DNA from: Roseovarius arcticus
GTDB lineage: Bacteria; Pseudomonadota; Alphaproteobacteria; Rhodobacterales; Rhodobacteraceae
Assembly (NCBI RefSeq): GCF_006125015.1
Contig: NZ_SZZN01000001.1
Location: 3,472,001 to 3,536,000, forward strand
Direction of reading: 5' to 3'
DNA: 64,000 nt
The notes under the pieces were generated by a model, which ran no database searches, was not told where the DNA came from, and saw nothing but the letters and a program-made list of their open reading frames with translations. Made by a program: the position numbers and the translations under genes. Below are positions 17,412 through 25,480 of this stretch, piece after piece (the stretch's first letter is position 1; every line of letters begins with the position of its first letter).

Positions 17412-18596
17412 TTAGCCCTTTAGGGCGGCGACACCGGGCAGATCCTTGCCCTCCATCCACTCTAGAAATGCGCCGCCCGCAGTCGAAATGTACGTGAATC
17501 CATCTGCCGCGCCGGCCCGGTTCAGTGCCGCGACTGTATCACCCCCGCCTGCGACTGAAATCAGCTTGCCCGCGCGGGTCAAGTCTGCAGCATGACGGGC
17601 GGCGGCATTGGTGGCTGCATCGAAAGGGGCGATCTCGAACGCGCCCAATGGGCCGTTCCAGATCAGTGTCTTCGCGTGGTCCAGCGCCTTCGCCACACGC
17701 GCGACGCTACGCGGCCCGGCATCCAGAATCATCGCGTCGTCGGGGCACAAATGCACAGCAACTGTTTCATTAGGGGCGTTCTCAGCAAACTCTCTCGCGA
17801 CGACGATGTCGGCAGGCAGAATAATCTCGCAGCCCTTATCTGCCGCCTTCGACATGATCTCGCGGGCGGTTCCTGCCATGTCATGCTCACAAAGTGATTT
17901 GCCAACGCCCTGTCCTTGGGCGGCGAGGAAAGTATTCGCCATGCCGCCACCGATCACCAGACTGTCGACCTTTTCGACAAGGTTGCTCAGCAGGTCCAGC
18001 TTGGTTGAAACCTTGGCACCGCCGACAACGGCGACGACCGGGCGCTTGGGGTTGCTTAACGCCGCCTCCAGGGCCTGCAACTCGGCCTGCATCAGGCGGC
18101 CAGCGCAGGATGGCATCAGATGGGCAATGCCTGTGGTGCTAGCATGGGCACGGTGCGCGGCAGAGAACGCGTCGTTGCAATAAACATCGCCCAGCGCAGC
18201 CAGACGGGCGGCAAACTCCGCATCGTTGGCTTCCTCGCCGGGGTAGAATCGGATATTCTCCAGCAGGAGCACTTCGGCGGCGGTGGCCTCGGCTGTGATG
18301 TTTTCCGCGCCCTCCAGCGTCTCAATCAGGCGAACAGTGTGGCCCAGCGCAGCTTCCAGCGCAGGCAGAAGTGTTCGCAATGACAGATCCAGCACCACCT
18401 TGCCCTTGGGCCTGCCAAAATGTGCGATCAGCATGGGGCGTCCACCCTTTGCGAGGATGTCGTTCACAGTCGGCACGATCCGCGTCATGCGCGTGTCGTC
18501 GGTCACGCGCCCTGCCTCGACTGGCACGTTGATGTCCACACGAACCAGGACGCGCTTGCCGCTCAAGTCCATATCGTCGAGGGTTTTCCAGCTCAT
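17412..18596 (-). CDS. pgk: Phosphoglycerate kinase
   Basis: This 394-residue glycolytic enzyme transfers phosphate from 1,3-bisphosphoglycerate to ADP. Signatures include [12 protein letters not shown] at the N-terminus, [25 protein letters not shown], the hinge WNGPLGAFE and the C-terminal [13 protein letters not shown] and [14 protein letters not shown] chose the ATG at 18596, which has AGGATGGCGGG just upstream and gives the standard [10 protein letters not shown] start; the longer reading adds 20 residues without support. Aldolase lies downstream on the same strand. Confidence 0.97.
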   Translation of the reverse strand: MSWKTLDDMDLSGKRVLVRVDINVPVEAGRVTDDTRMTRIVPTVNDILAKGGRPMLIAHFGRPKGKVVLDLSLRTLLPALEAALGHTVRLIETLEGAENITAEATAAEVLLLENIRFYPGEEANDAEFAARLAALGDVYCNDAFSAAHRAHASTTGIAHLMPSCAGRLMQAELQALEAALSNPKRPVVAVVGGAKVSTKLDLLSNLVEKVDSLVIGGGMANTFLAAQGQGVGKSLCEHDMAGTAREIMSKAADKGCEIILPADIVVAREFAENAPNETVAVHLCPDDAMILDAGPRSVARVAKALDHAKTLIWNGPLGAFEIAPFDAATNAAARHAADLTRAGKLISVAGGGDTVAALNRAGAADGFTYISTAGGAFLEWMEGKDLPGVAALKG

Positions 18597-18730
18597 CCCG
18601 CCATCCTTGCCTTGCGAAGTCTGGCCCCTCTTGGCGCGCCAATGCAGGCAGGTCAAGACGGCCTGCTTGGCAACGCGCGCCCGAGCACCTAGATATCCTT
18701 GCGACGCATATCAAAAAAGGAGGCCCATCC

Positions 18731-19237
18731 ATGGCCGAGATCAAAGACCCAGAAAACACCATCCTCATCGAGCTGAAAGACGGCACCGTCGCGATTGAGT
18801 TGCTGGCCGATGTCGCCCCCGGCCATTCTGAACGGATGAAGGAGTTGGCGCGCAGCGGCGCCTACGACAACGTGGCGTTTCACCGCGTCATCAACGATTT
18901 CATGGCCCAGACGGGCGACGTGCAGAACGGCAATATGGAAAAGGATTACAATCCGCGCGGCGCCGGAACCGGCGGCAGCGACCTGCCTAACCTGAAGGCC
19001 GAGTTCTCTAAAATCCCGCATGATCGCGGCACGTTGGGTGCAGCGCGCAGCCAAAGCCCCGACAGCGCGAACAGCCAGTTCTTTATCAACTTCAAGGACA
19101 ACCATTTCCTGAACGGTCAATACACCGTCTACGGCCGTGTCATTCAGGGGATGGAGCACGTGGACGCCATCGCTAAGGGCGAGCCGCCCGCGAACCCCGA
19201 CCGCATGATCAGTGTAAAGGTTGCCTCCGATGCGTAA
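18731..19237 (+). CDS. Cyclophilin-type peptidyl-prolyl isomerase, cytoplasmic
   Basis: This 168-residue cyclophilin has no signal peptide. The catalytic core shows FHRVINDFMAQTGD, GTLGAARSQSPDSANSQFFI and NGQYTVYGRVIQGM. It should catalyse cis-trans isomerisation of Xaa-Pro bonds in the cytoplasm. A strong AAAGGAGG site precedes the start. Its stop overlaps the beginning of a second, exported cyclophilin, so the two are translationally coupled paralogues. Confidence 0.94.
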   Translation: MAEIKDPENTILIELKDGTVAIELLADVAPGHSERMKELARSGAYDNVAFHRVINDFMAQTGDVQNGNMEKDYNPRGAGTGGSDLPNLKAEFSKIPHDRGTLGAARSQSPDSANSQFFINFKDNHFLNGQYTVYGRVIQGMEHVDAIAKGEPPANPDRMISVKVASDA

Positions 19238-19781
19238 CCTACTGGCAGCCGCACTTCTGATGGCGACCGCCGCACCGGCGCTGGCCACAGGTCTCGAAAT
19301 CGACATCGCGGGCGAGGCGAACGGTACAGTCACCATTGAGCTATTCGATGATGTTGCACCGGGCCACGTTGAGCGAATCAAAACCCTGGCAGAGCAGGGC
19401 GCCTATGACGGCGTCGTATTTCACCGCGTCATCAGTGGCTTCATGGCCCAGACGGGCGATGTGCAATACGGCAAGGTGGACGGCGATACCTCTGGTGCCG
19501 GGTCCGGCGGATCAGACATGCCCGACCTCAAGGCTGAATTTTCCGATCAGCCGTTCGAGGCTGGCGTCGTTGGCATGGCCCGCAGCCAAAGCCCCGATAG
19601 CGCGAATAGCCAGTTCTTTATCATGTTCGGCCCCGCGCCGCACTTGAACGGCCAGTACACAGTCGTCGGCAAAGTGATCGACGGCATGGACGTGGTGGAG
19701 AGCATCAAGCGCGGTACCGGCGGCAACGGCGCCGTCGCAGGCACCCCAGACGTTATGACCGCCGTTCGCGTCACGGACTGA
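19230..19781 (+). CDS. Cyclophilin-type peptidyl-prolyl isomerase, periplasmic
   Basis: This 183-residue paralogue of the preceding gene has a signal peptide (MRNLLAAALLMATAAPALA). The cyclophilin core has FHRVISGFMAQTGD and MARSQSPDSANSQFFI. I chose the ATG at 19230, which lies inside the last codons of the upstream gene, over the TTG at 19221, because it gives a clean signal sequence. It should assist folding of exported proteins. The DUF4336 gene follows 2 bases after its stop. Confidence 0.93.
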   Translation: MRNLLAAALLMATAAPALATGLEIDIAGEANGTVTIELFDDVAPGHVERIKTLAEQGAYDGVVFHRVISGFMAQTGDVQYGKVDGDTSGAGSGGSDMPDLKAEFSDQPFEAGVVGMARSQSPDSANSQFFIMFGPAPHLNGQYTVVGKVIDGMDVVESIKRGTGGNGAVAGTPDVMTAVRVTD

Positions 19782-19783
19782 CG

Positions 19784-20593
19784 TTGACTGCACCGGACAT
19801 CGCCACGGGCTATGAGCCACTAAACACGCTCAAGCCCGTGGCGGACCGCATTTGGCTCATCGACGGACCTGCCCAGCGTTTTTATGGGATGCCATTCTCG
19901 ACGCGCTGTACTGTCTTGCAGCTTGAGAATGGCGATCTGTGGGTCCACTCGCCAACCCTGATGACAGGTGCCCTGCGCGCCGAGTTGGACAGCCTGGGAC
20001 CCGTGAGGCACCTCATCGCACCCAACTGGATCCACTACGCGCATATTAGTGAATGGCACCGTGCCTATCCAGGCGCTGTCACCTACGCCGCGCCCGGCGT
20101 GGCGGCACGCGCCGCCTCAAAAGGGCTGATAATAACCTTTGATCACGATCTCGGACCCGAGGCCCCACCGCCGTGGCAGGGACAGATCGACCAGATGATT
20201 GTCGACGGCAGCAAGGTTCACCGCGAGGCTGTGTTCTTTCACCGCGCCTCGGCCACGCTGATTGTGACCGACCTCATCGAAAATTTTGAGACGGCCAAGC
20301 TACCGGTATGGATGCGCCCTCTTGCCTGGATCGCCGGGATCGACGACAGCGATGGCAAAATGCCGCCGGATATGCGTCTGACCTTTCGCAAGGGGCCGCT
20401 GGCCAATTCGGTTGAACGCATGATCGCCTGGCAGCCGCAGCGCCTTATCCTTGCTCATGGCCGCTGGTACGAACAGGGGGCCGTGGATGAATTGCGCCGC
20501 GCCTTTCGCCGTATCCTGCGCGACCGGGAATGGACGGGCGCGATGGATAGGATCGAGGCGGACCGCGCCCAAAACGGGCGCCGCGACGAGTAA
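19784..20593 (+). CDS. DUF4336 protein, metallo-beta-lactamase-fold-like
   Basis: This 269-residue protein of the DUF4336 family starts at a TTG 2 bases after the cyclophilin stop, and no better in-frame start is visible. It contains RIWLIDGPAQRFYGMPFSTRCTV near the N-terminus, LIAPNWIHYAHISEWHRAYP where MBL-fold proteins have a metal site, and ILAHGRWYEQGA near the C-terminus. The HxHxDH zinc motif of true hydrolases is not evident, so enzymatic activity is uncertain. It is likely co-transcribed with the two cyclophilins. Confidence 0.8.
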   Translation: MTAPDIATGYEPLNTLKPVADRIWLIDGPAQRFYGMPFSTRCTVLQLENGDLWVHSPTLMTGALRAELDSLGPVRHLIAPNWIHYAHISEWHRAYPGAVTYAAPGVAARAASKGLIITFDHDLGPEAPPPWQGQIDQMIVDGSKVHREAVFFHRASATLIVTDLIENFETAKLPVWMRPLAWIAGIDDSDGKMPPDMRLTFRKGPLANSVERMIAWQPQRLILAHGRWYEQGAVDELRRAFRRILRDREWTGAMDRIEADRAQNGRRDE

Positions 20594-20606
20594 CCCTCGC
20601 GGCGCC
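20577..20606 (+). terminator. Stem-loop spanning the DUF4336 stop codon
   Basis: A perfect 10-base inverted repeat (GGCGCCGCGA / TCGCGGCGCC) has the TAA stop in its loop. There is no T-run after it, so it may be a weak terminator or an RNA 3' structure. Confidence 0.45.
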
Positions 20607-20850
20607 GGTAATTGTCAATACGGGCGCCAACTTTAGGTGCGTTACGACAGCGCCAATGTCGGCTTTGAAGGTGCTGCAACGCAGAGATTACCACCCGTTT
20701 CGATGTGTTATATGGGCCAGAAACGCTGCCTGCAAAGGGCGGAGAGGCAGTCAGTCCCGATGTCTTCAATTTGAGCAAGGCGGACCTTGATTGAGAGCCC
20801 GAAATCCAAACTGCAATTCTAAAAAGGGCCCGATCCAATCACGGGCGCGT
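20607..20850. other. Non-coding stretch, no gene seen
   Basis: About 240 bases between the stem-loop and the convergent pirin gene hold no ORF with a plausible start, ribosome-binding site or recognisable protein text. The sequence looks like decayed material. I see no terminator with a T-run; CCCGTTTCGATGTGTTATATG is the only AT-richer patch. Confidence 0.4.
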
Positions 20851-21786
20851 TCAATCTGGTAGCGGAATAAACTCATCCCGGTCATTTACGGGGAGGTCAA
20901 AGAGCCCTTCACCCCAACGGTTAGCACGCCATTCTTCTTTGGCGGTCTCGATTTTCTCACGGCTGGAGGCCACGAAATTCCACCAAATATGACGCGGCCC
21001 ATTTAGCGTTGCACCGCCAAGGGCCATGAGCCGGGCACCCCGCGGTCCAGCCGAAACGGTGATTTTGTCGCCCGGGCGAAACACCATCATTTGCCCTGCT
21101 GCAAAATCTTGACCTGCGATGCTGACTGATCCTTGGGTGATGTATAGACCGCGATCTTCGTGATCTTCCGGCAGAGGGAACCGCGCGTCGGGGTCCAAAA
21201 TGACGTCAAGGTAGAAGGTTTCGGAAAACATCGTTGCTGGGGCACTCTCGCCGTAGGCTGTGCCGAGGATCAGCTTGGCATTGATCCCTTTATCATAAAT
21301 CTCTGGAATCGCTTCTTTGCCATGATGTTCGAAAATAGGGTCCATGTCTTCCATTTCGTCGGGCAACGCCATCCATGTCTGGATTCCAAATAGGGAGTGT
21401 GGCCCCTTGCGGCCCTCAACCGATGTGCGCTCAGAGTGGGTCACACCTTTGCCCGCAACCATCCAGTTCAGCGCGCCAGGGTGGATGATCTGGTCGGTGC
21501 CAATGCTGTCTCGGTGGTGGAAATCGCCCTGATAGAGATAGGTCACCGTGCCAAGACCAATATGGGGATGCGGGCGCACGTCGATCCCTTGTCCGGTGAG
21601 GAATTCAGCGGGTCCGGCCTGATCGAAAAAGATAAACGGCCCCACCATCTGTCGTTTGGGTGCAGGCAGGGCGCGCTTTACCTCGAACCCGCCAAGGTCG
21701 CGCGCACGGGGTATTATCAGGGTTTCGATGGCGTCCACCCCGATTTCATCAGGGCAACTGGGGGTCAGGGCGGGATTCCAACTCAT
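20851..21786 (-). CDS. Pirin family protein
   Basis: This 311-residue bicupin has the pirin metal-site text DVRPHPHIGLGTVTYLYQGDFHHRDS (three His plus Gln/Glu context) in the N-terminal cupin, WMVAGKGVTHSERT, and a C-terminal cupin ending with LMALGGATLNGPRHIWWNFVASS. Bacterial pirins can be Fe-dependent quercetin dioxygenases or redox-sensing regulators, and the sequence does not decide which. It is divergent from the dioxygenase-esterase fusion across 184 bases and belongs by context to a redox/electrophile-stress group. Confidence 0.92.
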   Translation of the reverse strand: MSWNPALTPSCPDEIGVDAIETLIIPRARDLGGFEVKRALPAPKRQMVGPFIFFDQAGPAEFLTGQGIDVRPHPHIGLGTVTYLYQGDFHHRDSIGTDQIIHPGALNWMVAGKGVTHSERTSVEGRKGPHSLFGIQTWMALPDEMEDMDPIFEHHGKEAIPEIYDKGINAKLILGTAYGESAPATMFSETFYLDVILDPDARFPLPEDHEDRGLYITQGSVSIAGQDFAAGQMMVFRPGDKITVSAGPRGARLMALGGATLNGPRHIWWNFVASSREKIETAKEEWRANRWGEGLFDLPVNDRDEFIPLPD

Positions 21787-21970
21787 AGCGTCCTCCTATC
21801 GGGTTGGCTAATTATGGATCTTCTCCGCCGAATTTGTAAACGGCGAGCTGTTCTGACTCAAAGAACGCGGTGTTCGTCACCCGGCGGTTCGGTTGATCCG
21901 GCAAAGCACATATTTCAGGGTGGAGGGGCGCCCATCGTATGTGCTGCGCATCAAAATGAAGGAGTCCAAG

Positions 21971-23530
21971 ATGACCACCGGCATCCATCACGTCACCGGT
22001 ATCACCGCCAATGTTCAGGCGAATGTGGATTTTTACGTCGGCTTTTTAGGGCTACGACTGGTTAAGCGCACGGGCGGCTTTGAGGATGCTGAGCAACTGC
22101 ATCTGTTTTATGGCGACAGGGCAGGATCACCCGGCTCTCTCATCAGCTTTCTGGTTTGGGAAAGCGGTGCGCGCGGACGGGTCGGCCATGGGCAAGTGGC
22201 GGAGGTCGCTTTTGCCGTGCCGCCAATCAGCATGGGTGAATGGCTTACGCGCGCCATGGATGCGCGTGTTCCGGTCGAAGGGCCAAAGCGCGAAATGGGC
22301 GAGCCGGTGCTGCGCCTGAAAGATCCGGATGGTTTGATCGTCAAGCTGGTTGGCGTTGAAGGGCGCGCGGCGGCTCCGCTGACCGGTCCCCACGCACCGA
22401 CGCGCCTTCGTGGCGTGACAATCCTGTCTGAGCGTCCTGATGAAACTGCGGGTTTTGTCGCCCTGTTCGGCTACCGGGAAATCGGCGCCGAGGGGGCAAT
22501 CCGGCGGTTGGTGTCGGACCATGATGTGGTTGATGTACGCGACGTCTCCGGCTTTGTGCCCAGCGTTCCGGGTGCGGGGATTCTGGATCATGTGGCTTTC
22601 CGTGCGCCAGATGAGGAGGCTGTTCGCGCGATGCGGCTGTCGATGAAGAACGGTGCAGACGTGACAAATGTCCATGATCGCAAATACTTCCTTTCGCTCT
22701 ATATGCGCGAGCCTGCCGGAACATTGATCGAATATGCCACTGACGCCCCCGGATTCGCAGTGGATGAGCCCATCAATCATCTGGGTGAAACCTTGTTCGT
22801 GCCGCCGAACGACACGGACCGGGCGCAAGACCTGAAACTGATGTTGCCGCAATTCGCCCTGCCTGGCGAGGAAAGGTTTCCCATGCGCGATTTGCCGTTT
22901 ATCCACCGTTTCCACCGACCCGACCGCCCCGATGGCAGCACTATGGTGCTGTTGCACGGCTCCGGCGGCAATGAATCAGATATGATGCCGTTGGCCCATC
23001 GGATCAATCCGCGTGCAACTCTGCTGGGCGTGCGCGGACGATCGACCGAGGAAGGGATCAACCGCTGGTTCCGCCGTTTTGACGCGATGACCTACGACCA
23101 GGCTGACATCCGCGCTGAGGCGAAGGCCTTCGGTGCCTTTGTCGACGGCGCGGTCTCTGGCTATGGGCTGGATGCGGGGCGAATCGTTTTTCTTGGTTAT
23201 TCAAATGGGGCCAATCTGCTGGGTGCGGTGATGCAATTACAACCCGGTACTATCTCACGCGCGATCCTGCTCCGGTCAGTGCAGGCGCTGGAAGACGCGC
23301 CAACAGCCGATCTTGCGGGTGCAAATGTGTTGATGCTGAACGGGGCCGATGATCCATTTGGTCGGATGGCCCCGGCGCTGGAACGCGCACTATGCGCGGG
23401 CGGCGCGACTGTAGATAGCCGCACCTTGGCCGCGGGCCATGAATTGACGCCAGAAGACGCAGACCGCGCGAAACGTTGGCTGTTGAAGGCGCTGCCACGC
23501 GAGCAAGCCGAAAGAGAAACGCATGTCTGA
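21971..23530 (+). CDS. Fusion of ring-cleaving dioxygenase (two VOC domains) and carboxylesterase
   Basis: This 519-residue protein has two VOC domains (about 1-135 and 145-275), resembling MhqO-type extradiol dioxygenases with metal ligands His7, His207 and Glu254. An alpha/beta hydrolase follows (about 310-515, MhqD/phospholipase-carboxylesterase type), with VLLHGSGGNE, nucleophile Ser411 in GYSNG, Asp460 or Asp461 in NGADDPFG and His490 in AAGHELTP. In Bacillus, MhqO and MhqD are separate proteins induced by quinones; here one chain could open a ring and hydrolyse the product. The ATG at 21971 has AAGGAG 7 bases upstream. Confidence 0.88.
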   Translation: MTTGIHHVTGITANVQANVDFYVGFLGLRLVKRTGGFEDAEQLHLFYGDRAGSPGSLISFLVWESGARGRVGHGQVAEVAFAVPPISMGEWLTRAMDARVPVEGPKREMGEPVLRLKDPDGLIVKLVGVEGRAAAPLTGPHAPTRLRGVTILSERPDETAGFVALFGYREIGAEGAIRRLVSDHDVVDVRDVSGFVPSVPGAGILDHVAFRAPDEEAVRAMRLSMKNGADVTNVHDRKYFLSLYMREPAGTLIEYATDAPGFAVDEPINHLGETLFVPPNDTDRAQDLKLMLPQFALPGEERFPMRDLPFIHRFHRPDRPDGSTMVLLHGSGGNESDMMPLAHRINPRATLLGVRGRSTEEGINRWFRRFDAMTYDQADIRAEAKAFGAFVDGAVSGYGLDAGRIVFLGYSNGANLLGAVMQLQPGTISRAILLRSVQALEDAPTADLAGANVLMLNGADDPFGRMAPALERALCAGGATVDSRTLAAGHELTPEDADRAKRWLLKALPREQAERETHV

Positions 23531-23747
23531 TCCCGTCGGCGCAGATAGAGGAAAAGCCGCTGCCGATGAAATAGCTGCGGTCGCGGACCGATCTGGCCGT
23601 ATTCTTTGGCAGCATCTGGCAGACGAGGAGGATGTAGTGAGTCCGCTGATCATCGCCGACCCGGTTAGAGCGCCTCAGAGAATCCGGTTAGAAATGCGAA
23701 CAGTTGTTCACGGGTGGTTTCATCCACGAGGTTGCCGTCATCGTTGA
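23523..23747 (+). pseudogene. Probable remnant of a hemerythrin-domain protein
   Basis: A 74-codon reading starts at an ATG overlapping the stop of the fusion gene. Residues 28-45 (ILWQHLADEEDVVSPLII) look like the last metal-binding helix of hemerythrin-domain proteins (HLxDEEDxxxPLI). The rest of the four-helix bundle is missing and the end runs antisense into the convergent FMN reductase. Normal relatives are about 150-180 residues. I read it as a truncated copy; a chance match cannot be excluded. Confidence 0.33.
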
Positions 23748-24204
23748 ACAGAGGCCCCGCCCGCGAGACGAGCAGCCGTCCCTCGACCCAAGGCCGCGTG
23801 CGCAGTGTGCGCAACACCGGCAGCCAGTGATCCTGCGCAAGCACCGTGCCAAACCCGCCGGGCGAGGCACCGATGACGGCGACAGGTTTTCCCACAAAGA
23901 TTTCTAGGCCCGGCCCCCGTGACATCCAGTCGATGGCATTTTTGAACACGCCCGGAACGCCATTATTGTATTCCGGCGTGACCAGCAGCAGCGCATCGGC
24001 GGCTGCCAACTGATCCTGCAATGTCTTAACCGCCGGGGGTAGCCCAGATTCAGCTTCTTTGTCTGCGTCATAGAGAGGCACCTCGTGGATTGAGCCGATC
24101 TGGACCGTCACACCGTCTGGGGCGAGTTCAACCGCGGCGCGCAGCAGACCTGAGTTATAGGATGCGCGGCGCAAGCTGCCTGAAAGGCCGAGAATTGTGG
24201 TCAT
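23665..24204 (-). CDS. NADPH-dependent FMN reductase
   Basis: This 179-residue flavodoxin-fold reductase has the FMN phosphate loop GLSGSLRRASYNSGLLRAA and the signature PEYNNGVPGVFKNAIDW. Such enzymes reduce quinones, azo dyes or chromate by two electrons, avoiding semiquinone formation, which suits the neighbouring dioxygenases. I chose the ATG at 24204, which has AGAGGAAG upstream and overlaps the LtrA stop as ATGA; the longer reading from 24546 is an out-of-frame copy of ltrA. It is translated together with the membrane protein upstream. Confidence 0.93.
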   Translation of the reverse strand: MTTILGLSGSLRRASYNSGLLRAAVELAPDGVTVQIGSIHEVPLYDADKEAESGLPPAVKTLQDQLAAADALLLVTPEYNNGVPGVFKNAIDWMSRGPGLEIFVGKPVAVIGASPGGFGTVLAQDHWLPVLRTLRTRPWVEGRLLVSRAGPLFNDDGNLVDETTREQLFAFLTGFSEAL

Positions 24205-25373
24205 GAGATGCTTCCTCTTGATGATGCGTGGCTCAATCTGCGGCGGATCATGGCGGTTGCCACCAAGAACAATGCGATGAGCTCCAATGCCATTGGCGCG
24301 GTCAATGCGATAAGTAATGTTACACCCGCGACGACCAGCAGCATCCAGCGCCCTACGCCTTTCAGGCAAAACCGGTCGCGGATCAGCCAAAGTGTCGCCA
24401 GATAAATTGCGACGGACACTGCCGTTGCCAGTATCCCGATCTGCGGGCCGATATGCGCGGATTGATCCAGGGCGTGCGCCATAACGATCATGCCGGCACC
24501 GGCGGATGCCCCAGCAGCAAAAAGCGCAAAATGGCCGTAGCCCCACAACAGTGCCTGTCCTAATTCAGCGCTTACCAGATGGTCATCATCCGTGAAATAG
24601 ACGCCCCAAAGTGAAAAGGCGATGATGGCTGACAGGACCGCCAGCCAGAGAAACTCCCGGTCGGGAAAGATGGCGTTGTTCTCAAGCTGGATCATCGCGG
24701 TGATCGCAATGAAGGTTTCGCCCAGAACGATGATGTTCAACAGACCGTAGCGTTCGATCAAATGATGGCGGTGCCATGCGGTGGCGCCGCTGCGTTCGGC
24801 AAGGGCGGGAACCACCAATTCCCCCACAACACCAACGACAAAGAGCGGCAGGTAAATCGCTGAATACGGCGGCACCAACACGACAAGTGCGATCCAGTAG
24901 ACCTGCATCACGGTGATACCTCCGGCATAGCGCAATGCGGTCGTGCGGCGTTCGGGATCACCGTGTGCCGCGCCCAGCCAAAAAACCGCCATGCCAAGTC
25001 GCATCACGATGAACCCCAGTAGGGCCAGCCAAATACGTTCATGTGCGAAAACCGTCCCGATGCCTGCTGCAAGCATCAACGCGCCAAACATGACGACCAT
25101 GGTGAGAATACGAAACGCCAAGGAGTTGTTGTCATAGGCCGAGGCGAACCACGTGTAGTTCATCCAGGCCCACCAGATCATGAAGAAACTACAGAGGAAG
25201 CCGATCACGCCCTGTATGGTATGGGCCTCTTCTATCGCATGTGCGAGGCCATGTGCGGCGGCGGCGATGGCGATAACCGAGGCAAGGTCAAACATCAGTT
25301 CCAGCGGTGTCGACGCGCGGTGTGTCTCGGCAGGATTGCGGGCGGGGAAGTGAAAGACGCTATTCAAAGTCAT
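24201..25373 (-). CDS. Low temperature requirement protein A (LtrA) family membrane protein
   Basis: This 390-residue polytopic inner-membrane protein has roughly ten hydrophobic segments. The family signatures are STPLELMFDLASVIAIAAAAHGLA near the N-terminus, WWAWMNYTWFASAYDNN, and HLIERYGLLNIIVLGETFIAI in the middle. LtrA was described in Listeria for growth in the cold, but its biochemical role is unknown. Coupling to the FMN reductase by an ATGA overlap suggests a shared condition, though no mechanism can be inferred. The start has only a weak ribosome-binding site. Confidence 0.9.
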   Translation of the reverse strand: MTLNSVFHFPARNPAETHRASTPLELMFDLASVIAIAAAAHGLAHAIEEAHTIQGVIGFLCSFFMIWWAWMNYTWFASAYDNNSLAFRILTMVVMFGALMLAAGIGTVFAHERIWLALLGFIVMRLGMAVFWLGAAHGDPERRTTALRYAGGITVMQVYWIALVVLVPPYSAIYLPLFVVGVVGELVVPALAERSGATAWHRHHLIERYGLLNIIVLGETFIAITAMIQLENNAIFPDREFLWLAVLSAIIAFSLWGVYFTDDDHLVSAELGQALLWGYGHFALFAAGASAGAGMIVMAHALDQSAHIGPQIGILATAVSVAIYLATLWLIRDRFCLKGVGRWMLLVVAGVTLLIALTAPMALELIALFLVATAMIRRRLSHASSRGSIS

Positions 25374-25451
25374 ACCGATCTAAATGTGTCTTGAAGCTAT
25401 ATTCAATCTATTGGGTTTTGATATTTTGCATAGGCATCATCTATGGAAACA

Positions 25452-25474
25452 GGCCGCCGGGGTTTCCGGCGGCC
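25452..25474 (-). terminator. Stem-loop after the second dioxygenase gene
   Basis: A perfect 9-base inverted repeat (GGCCGCCGG, loop GGTTT, CCGGCGGCC) lies 7 bases beyond the stop of the minus-strand dioxygenase gene at 25481. The following minus-strand bases include only a short TTT, so termination would be moderate. Confidence 0.6.
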
Positions 25475-25480
25475 AGAACA

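Noticed and set aside
21787..21970. LexA-type direct repeats near GTTC/GAAC motifs upstream of the fusion gene
   Set aside because: The spacings between GTTC copies do not give GTTC-N7-GTTC, so an SOS box is not supported.
22127..22957. 276-codon minus-strand frame inside the dioxygenase-esterase fusion
   Set aside because: Antisense to both VOC domains, whose protein pattern is clear on the plus strand.
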